DNA of 64,000 bases from Oxytricha trifallax (Eukaryota; Ciliophora; Spirotrichea; Sporadotrichida; Oxytrichidae). The translations under genes were made by a program, and so were the position numbers. The DNA lies in assembly GCA_000711775.1 (NCBI GenBank), contig ARYC01001530.1, positions 1-64,000 of the forward strand, given 5' to 3'. Below the pieces are notes generated by a model. The model made no database searches. It had not been told where the DNA came from and saw nothing but the letters and a program-made list of their open reading frames with translations. This document shows positions 58,980-64,000 of the stretch, piece after piece. Positions within the stretch are counted from its first letter, which is position 1; every line of letters begins with the position of its first letter.

Positions 58980-59400
58980 GGAAATCAATTAAGAAGTTTC
59001 TTTCTGACTCCTTATAAGAGAATTATAAGTGAGATAAAAATAAATAGCAACATTAGGATCATTAAAAGCATTATCATGTAAGCTTTCTACTTAACTATTT
59101 TTGGTAGTTAAGAATCTGAATCATTTCTTAATTCAATTGTATTAAATACCTTTTTACTAGTAAGGCTTTCAAGAATGAAATTTTCGCTTCTTCTTAAGTT
59201 AGAAAGAAAAAAAGAACTCTTCAATTTTATTTTAGTTAAGTATAAATACTTAAATTTCTATATCAAGTATCTATAAATGTCCTTTTTTAATTCAAGATTT
59301 TTAAATTAACTCTTAAGATAAAATCGTTTATTGCATCATTCATAGACCTATCTTGTAATTTGACGGAAAGTATTGAAACACTTATACTTTATTTAACAAA
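58980..59400 (-). pseudogene. TBE 22-kDa ORF fossil (copy d)
   Basis: Weak but ordered similarity to the 22-kDa ORF of copy c on the same strand, best at the segment AAGAATGAAATTTTCGCTTC (59170-59189) and the region around 59330 (TTGCATCATTCATAGAC). Heavily decayed. Confidence 0.55.
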
Positions 59401-62040
59401 TTAATTTACATTACTATCAAGCTATCACCTTTAAATTGCTTAAATTAATATAAAAAAATAGTGATATATCATTGACAAGAAATAATAAAGATTAAAAACA
59501 TTTTCAATAAACTAATTCAACTATCAATTAAAATTTTATATAACTTTAATAATCAAAATTTATAAATTTAAATAACAAGGTATTCTTAAATATGAAGAGT
59601 TAATTTAGTAAATGAATGAAAATTGATACAATTACTTGATAATCTTTTTAATTTTATTATTTACTATAAATAATTTATCGATTTTTTTCAAAATGTGTTA
59701 AATAACCTACAAATATTATAATTTAGATAAAATGATTTTTTGCATTTACAAATCTAAAGAGTTTGCTATATAAATTATTTTTTATTTTTAATTCTTAATT
59801 TTTACCAAAGATTATCATAAATCTATTAGCTTTTTATAATAAAAATAAATGTATATTAGATTACAGGGTGAGACAAATACTACCCCAAAATCTTGATTAA
59901 ACTACTAAAAATCATGTAGGGTTTAAATGACTCTTTTGTGATAGACTTTCAACCTTCTTCACACACTCAGTAGCCTTGTAGTAAAAAGAGCCTCTATAAA
60001 GTAACAGGTGGGATTTTTCATTTTTTACCTGAAAATTAACTTTCTAATTATAATTTCAGGGTTATAGAAGTGAGTTTATATAAGGTTTTTTAAAAATTGC
60101 TCAAAATGGATTACTATACTATATAAACCCCCAAAATATTTTAAATACTTATTTATCTCATTTTCAAATTTTTCCAATTAAATTATAATTTGCACCAATA
60201 GTAATTTCATTAAGATTAAACTTCTGATTTAATTAATAAATATTGCTCCTATCATTTCTTTATGAACTTAAAATAAATATATAGGAATATTAGTTAAATA
60301 TCTAATTAGAAGCTTTAATTGTAATAATTAAATATCAATTATATAAGAAACTGTTTTCTCAAGCTTATAAGTGAAATCTTTATGAGATTTATAATTATAA
60401 AATATTTTTTAATAAACTTTATATTAGATTGGTTGGGATATGAAGTTTCCCAAAAATCTTATATTTTATCTAATTGAACCTGAGATAGCCTTTAAATGTC
60501 CTCACAAAATCATTGTCTTAGAATTCCTATGAATTATAATAGATTTAATTTATTTTTTCCACTTTATCTATTATATTACTTAATCTGTTTAGTTAATTCT
60601 CATCAATAGGGTTATCTAATTATCTCAATTCTTGAGATAATATGTTCAGAATTTAGATATTATTGCAATTTTCATTAAATTATAGTCAAAGTTATTTAAG
60701 TAAAATTAAAAATGTTGATTATAATAAATTTTATTGAAAAGTAAAGAATTAACTTAATTATTTTAATTCCAAACCAAATAATTAAAAATAAATTTTATAT
60801 ATCTCAGGCATCTTAATATAAATAAAGTATATAAAATATAAAAATAGTAGATAAAAAATTAGAAATGCTACTATTATTCTTTGACTTTAATTTTAATAGA
60901 TATAAAAATTTATATATATATTTCAGTTAAATACGTATTTGGAACAAAACACCCTCTTGACCCACTAAATATAAAAATATTCATTTTTATAAACAGCATT
61001 GTTTTAGGTCTTGAATCAAGCTCTATCATGATACATCATCTTAAGTCACTAAATAAAATATCAAACATCGTTAATATTCTCAAAAAAAACTAATTCTGAC
61101 TTTCAAAAAGCTTTTATCACAAATTATTTTGTTTGATTAGCTTCACAATGCTATTCGATTTTTTATTAAAGATGGTCTCATCGAATTATTACAAATTCAT
61201 TTTATCTTTGAATATCGTTGATTATATTTTAATTAATACTATAGATTAACTAACTAGAATTTATTTTCAAAATATTTATATCTCTAATATAGTCTTCATT
61301 TGACTAATTCTTAATTATAGTAATATGATTTTTGCTTTTGTAAATAATTTGTATCTTAAAGAGTTTAATTAATAATTAAAAAGATGATATAAATTTACAT
61401 AATAACAAATTATCTCTATAAAATAAGCTAATTTTAATAATAATACTAATTTATTCTTTGAAATCTTTCAATATTAATATAAATTATTATTATAAATTGA
61501 TAAAAGTTAAGTTAAAATAAAATAAGGAAAAAGAGAATTAATTCCAAACACTGTAATATTATTTTGTAATACATAATCAATTAATCTTTAATATTGTCAA
61601 AAATAATAAATATAGTAAGACTATAAGTCACAAAAAAGTTTAATAGATGGCCTCACACTTTACCATCTAAACTTTTTTTTTCAGGATTTGTTTTTAATTA
61701 TTATAATATGTTACAAATACCAAAGTCTTATTATATAACCCACTAGTTATATAATTTATTTAGTTGTTTACATTTGAAAATATCAAGAAACATATTGATA
61801 GCATAAAGACTTTTACTTTAAAGAATATATTAATATAATTATGGTTTTTATATTTTGAATGAAAACATTCAAAAATTCAAAAGCGGGTATAAATTTTACT
61901 AATATTTATATCATATTTTGATTTAAATATTCTATTATAAACTGTTAAAATATTTTTAAAATAGTTATAGACTAAAATAAACATTGAATATTTTATTTAT
62001 CCTGATAAAAAATATTAAAAATACAAATAAAACGTCATTT
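59401..62040. other. AT-rich germline-limited DNA
   Basis: Contains a protein-like open frame at about 60915-61095 (KYVFGTKHPLDPLNIK) that is too short to call. Otherwise nothing supported. Confidence 0.35.
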
Positions 62041-62350
62041 TATCTGACATACTGTTCATACGGTCAGTCGAAAGGCCAAATTTTTGGAGGGTAAGGGGTT
62101 TCGAAGTTCATGGTCATGATATTTGTACCTGTTAAAAACACAGAATATCATAGGGTTCTGTTGTGTTTGTGGCTGGTTTATAAGCACAGGATCCGGTGCA
62201 GTTATGATGATAAATGGCAGATATGACTAGTTAGGAAAAACTAATTTGCTATATGAAAGAAAAGTCACGAATTTGGACTACATTTGAGCTACGTGATGAC
62301 TACACTTGATGCTTTGAAGAGGAGGCCAGGAGGGAGAATTACCTTCAGTA
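62041..62350 (+). other. GC-richer island, unidentified
   Basis: Composition jumps relative to the flanks. Plus frames read as protein in two pieces (SKGQIFGGQGVSKFMVMIF at about 62067, then FEEEARRENYLQYQFP at about 62310) separated by TGA. May be a decayed gene or an MDS cluster of a gene with other parts elsewhere. Confidence 0.3.
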
Positions 62351-62540
62351 TTAATTCCCTTGTATTGAATTCCAAATAACTTAACTAACTAATTAAATAG
62401 ACACTTTCTTTTTTAAACTTAAAATAGCTTAAGGAGCGTATGTTAATGATGGTTCTTATACTTTAAATATTAAATGAAAAAACAAAATAAGACAATTTAA
62501 AAATTAAACATTTATATATACCAATTGTTCATAAGTATTG

Positions 62541-62920
62541 TAGGAATAAATTCGAATTTGGAAAATTATATTAAAATTAATTTATCCTATTTCAATTAGT
62601 GGCAGTTAAAGTTGGCCAATTTAAACGACTCATTCATAATTAGCTAGAGTTTATTATTGCTGGTACCATTTAATCTCATCCATGGAGCGAAATAACTTTA
62701 TTATAATTGGAGGGTATAATTTATTGAATATAAAGGCGTTTAATTATAATAAAGTTATCTCGCTCCATGGATGAGATTAAATGGAACCGGCAATAATAAA
62801 CTCTAGCTTATTTTGAATTCTCTATTGAATGAGTCGTTCAAATTAGCCAACTTTAACTGCCACTAATTGAAATAAGATATATTAATTTTAATTTAATTTC
62901 CAAATTCGAATGTATTACTA
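62541..62920. repeat. 380-bp palindrome
   Basis: Arms 62541-62711 and 62740-62920 are reverse complements with scattered mismatches (for example ATCTCATCCATGGAGCGA and its complement near 62758), around a loop of about 30 bp. No ORF, no clear target duplication. Different in sequence from the other three palindromes. Confidence 0.8.
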
Positions 62921-63419
62921 CAATATCGAGGATCTTGTTTTCGTCTTTAGTATCATGTTCCTAAAACATAGTTTTGAAACATATTTAGATTAGGACTAAC
63001 AGATAGTCTTTCTTGTACTGTTCATACTTATTGCCTGGTTCAATTTTAAATCCATAATAAATAATTTTTTAGTTATTAAATATGATTTATGGACATCAAA
63101 TTAATTGACTAATAATTAAATCATAAAAGCTAGCAATTACAAAGAAATTAATAAAATAAAAAATAATTTAATGGAATCTTAGGAAGTATCTAAAATTAAA
63201 ACAACAAAATCATTAACTTTACTTCGGTTTTTATTAAAATATGATATTCACAAATACTTTATTAGGAAATTTTACAGCTTTATTTATAGGCAATATATGT
63301 GTGTATATGCGAGGTTTGTAATTAGTTTATAAATGAGTTTATTGATTTACTATTTAATTGCGTTATGAATATGAGAATTAAAGTGAGCTACTCAAGCTAT
63401 TCTAAGTTATACTTCATAA

Positions 63420-63810
63420 ACAGGGCTGCCTAATAATCCTAATCTATGTTAGCATTAAATTAGCAACATTCATTTTTTCATTAATGATAATAATCTTTAA
63501 TACTCGGCTCATTTATTTGTCTCCTTAAGAGTAATTTGTGTTCCATAGATATGTTCTCTATCTTAATTCTCTGCTTAATTTATCTTACAAGACAGTTAAT
63601 AGCATTAATAGTAATTTTTACTTTAATGTTCAATTTAATAAGACTAATTTTAATAGTATGTTTTACTAAATACAGTGGGCTTAAGATCATAATATTAAGT
63701 CCATACATGTTGATGAGAAAGTATTCTCAAATTAAACTTGGTAGAATAAGTGAAGATAATTGCCTCAATATTGGTCTTATTTACACTCGTCTATAATGAC
63801 TCATTAATAT
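63420..63810 (+). pseudogene. TBE transposase fossil, central part (copy f)
   Basis: Aligns in order with copy c from AAGACAGTTAATAGCATTAA (like its AAGACTGTCAACAGAATGAA) through the first catalytic block, read here as IKSIHVDEKVFSNQTW, to AGAATAAGTGAAGAT. Frame is broken by TGA and indels. The open frame from 63536 is a shadow in another frame. Confidence 0.6.
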
Positions 63811-64000
63811 ATAAAATTTTTGCATTAACATAGAGGCAATAAATCTAATTAAGATATTAAAGTTTCTTTTGATAGCTTATTAATTCTATAACAAAATACT
63901 AAAGAAAAGAATATAAAAGCAAATTATCACATGTATTTAATGATCCTAATAATCATCAATTCAATAGAGTTGATAATTGTGTTGGGGTTATTGAAAGGTC
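63811..64000. other. AT-rich window end
   Basis: Nothing supported; may continue the fossil TBE. Confidence 0.3.

Noticed and set aside
63536-63796. Hydrophobic 86-aa ORF
   Set aside because: A shifted frame of a decayed TBE transposase; the matching frame shows the HVDE block.
1-64000. Scrambled (permuted or inverted) MDS order
   Set aside because: I looked for out-of-order segments in each gene and found only linear order. Scrambled pieces could exist in the orphan blocks, but nothing proves it.
1-64000. Bacterial features such as operons, CRISPR arrays or Shine-Dalgarno sites
   Set aside because: Genetic code, introns, IESs and TBEs show a ciliate germline genome; no CRISPR-like repeat array is present.

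Overview
The window reads as germline (micronuclear) DNA of a spirotrich ciliate, most likely Oxytricha or a close relative. Three observations support this. (1) Every credible gene uses TAA and TAG as glutamine and ends only at TGA. (2) Genes are cut by short AT-rich internal eliminated sequences (IESs). Each is flanked by a direct repeat (pointer, 3-12 bp), and removing it restores the reading frame; for six genes the length after removal is an exact multiple of three. (3) There are telomere-bearing elements (TBEs) with C4A4-type ends and the expected three genes: a DD34E transposase, a 22-kDa ORF and a zinc-finger/kinase ORF.

Layout. 1-4058: right part of a TBE, itself hit by a 1.1-kb palindromic element. 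4059-6857: last repeat and tail of a voltage-gated Ca/cation channel whose coding DNA begins directly at the TBE end. 8200-10093: three small genes. 10.1-19.8 kb: AT-rich germline-limited DNA with a TBE kinase fossil, foldback elements and a 474-bp palindrome. 19799-41360: dense run of macronucleus-destined, non-scrambled genes: a coiled-coil protein, a large coiled-coil protein, an N/S/Q-rich protein, a penicillin-acylase-family hydrolase, a second S/N-rich protein, a SIZ/PIAS SUMO ligase and an FCP/SCP-type CTD phosphatase. 41.4-48.3 kb: AT-rich with a 705-bp palindromic element. 48486-56755: two nearly adjacent TBEs. 56.8-64 kb: AT-rich, with further TBE fossils and a 380-bp palindrome.

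The identified genes suggest ordinary cell functions (ion channel, SUMOylation, phosphatase signalling, secreted or membrane amidohydrolase) and no single pathway. What ties the region together is genome rearrangement: IESs and TBEs must be removed to make the somatic nanochromosomes, and TBE transposases are known to take part in that process in Oxytricha.

Limits: reading frames and junctions were worked out by eye. Because only TGA stops translation in this code and the DNA is AT-rich, long chance reading frames are common, so isolated open frames without family motifs are given low confidence.
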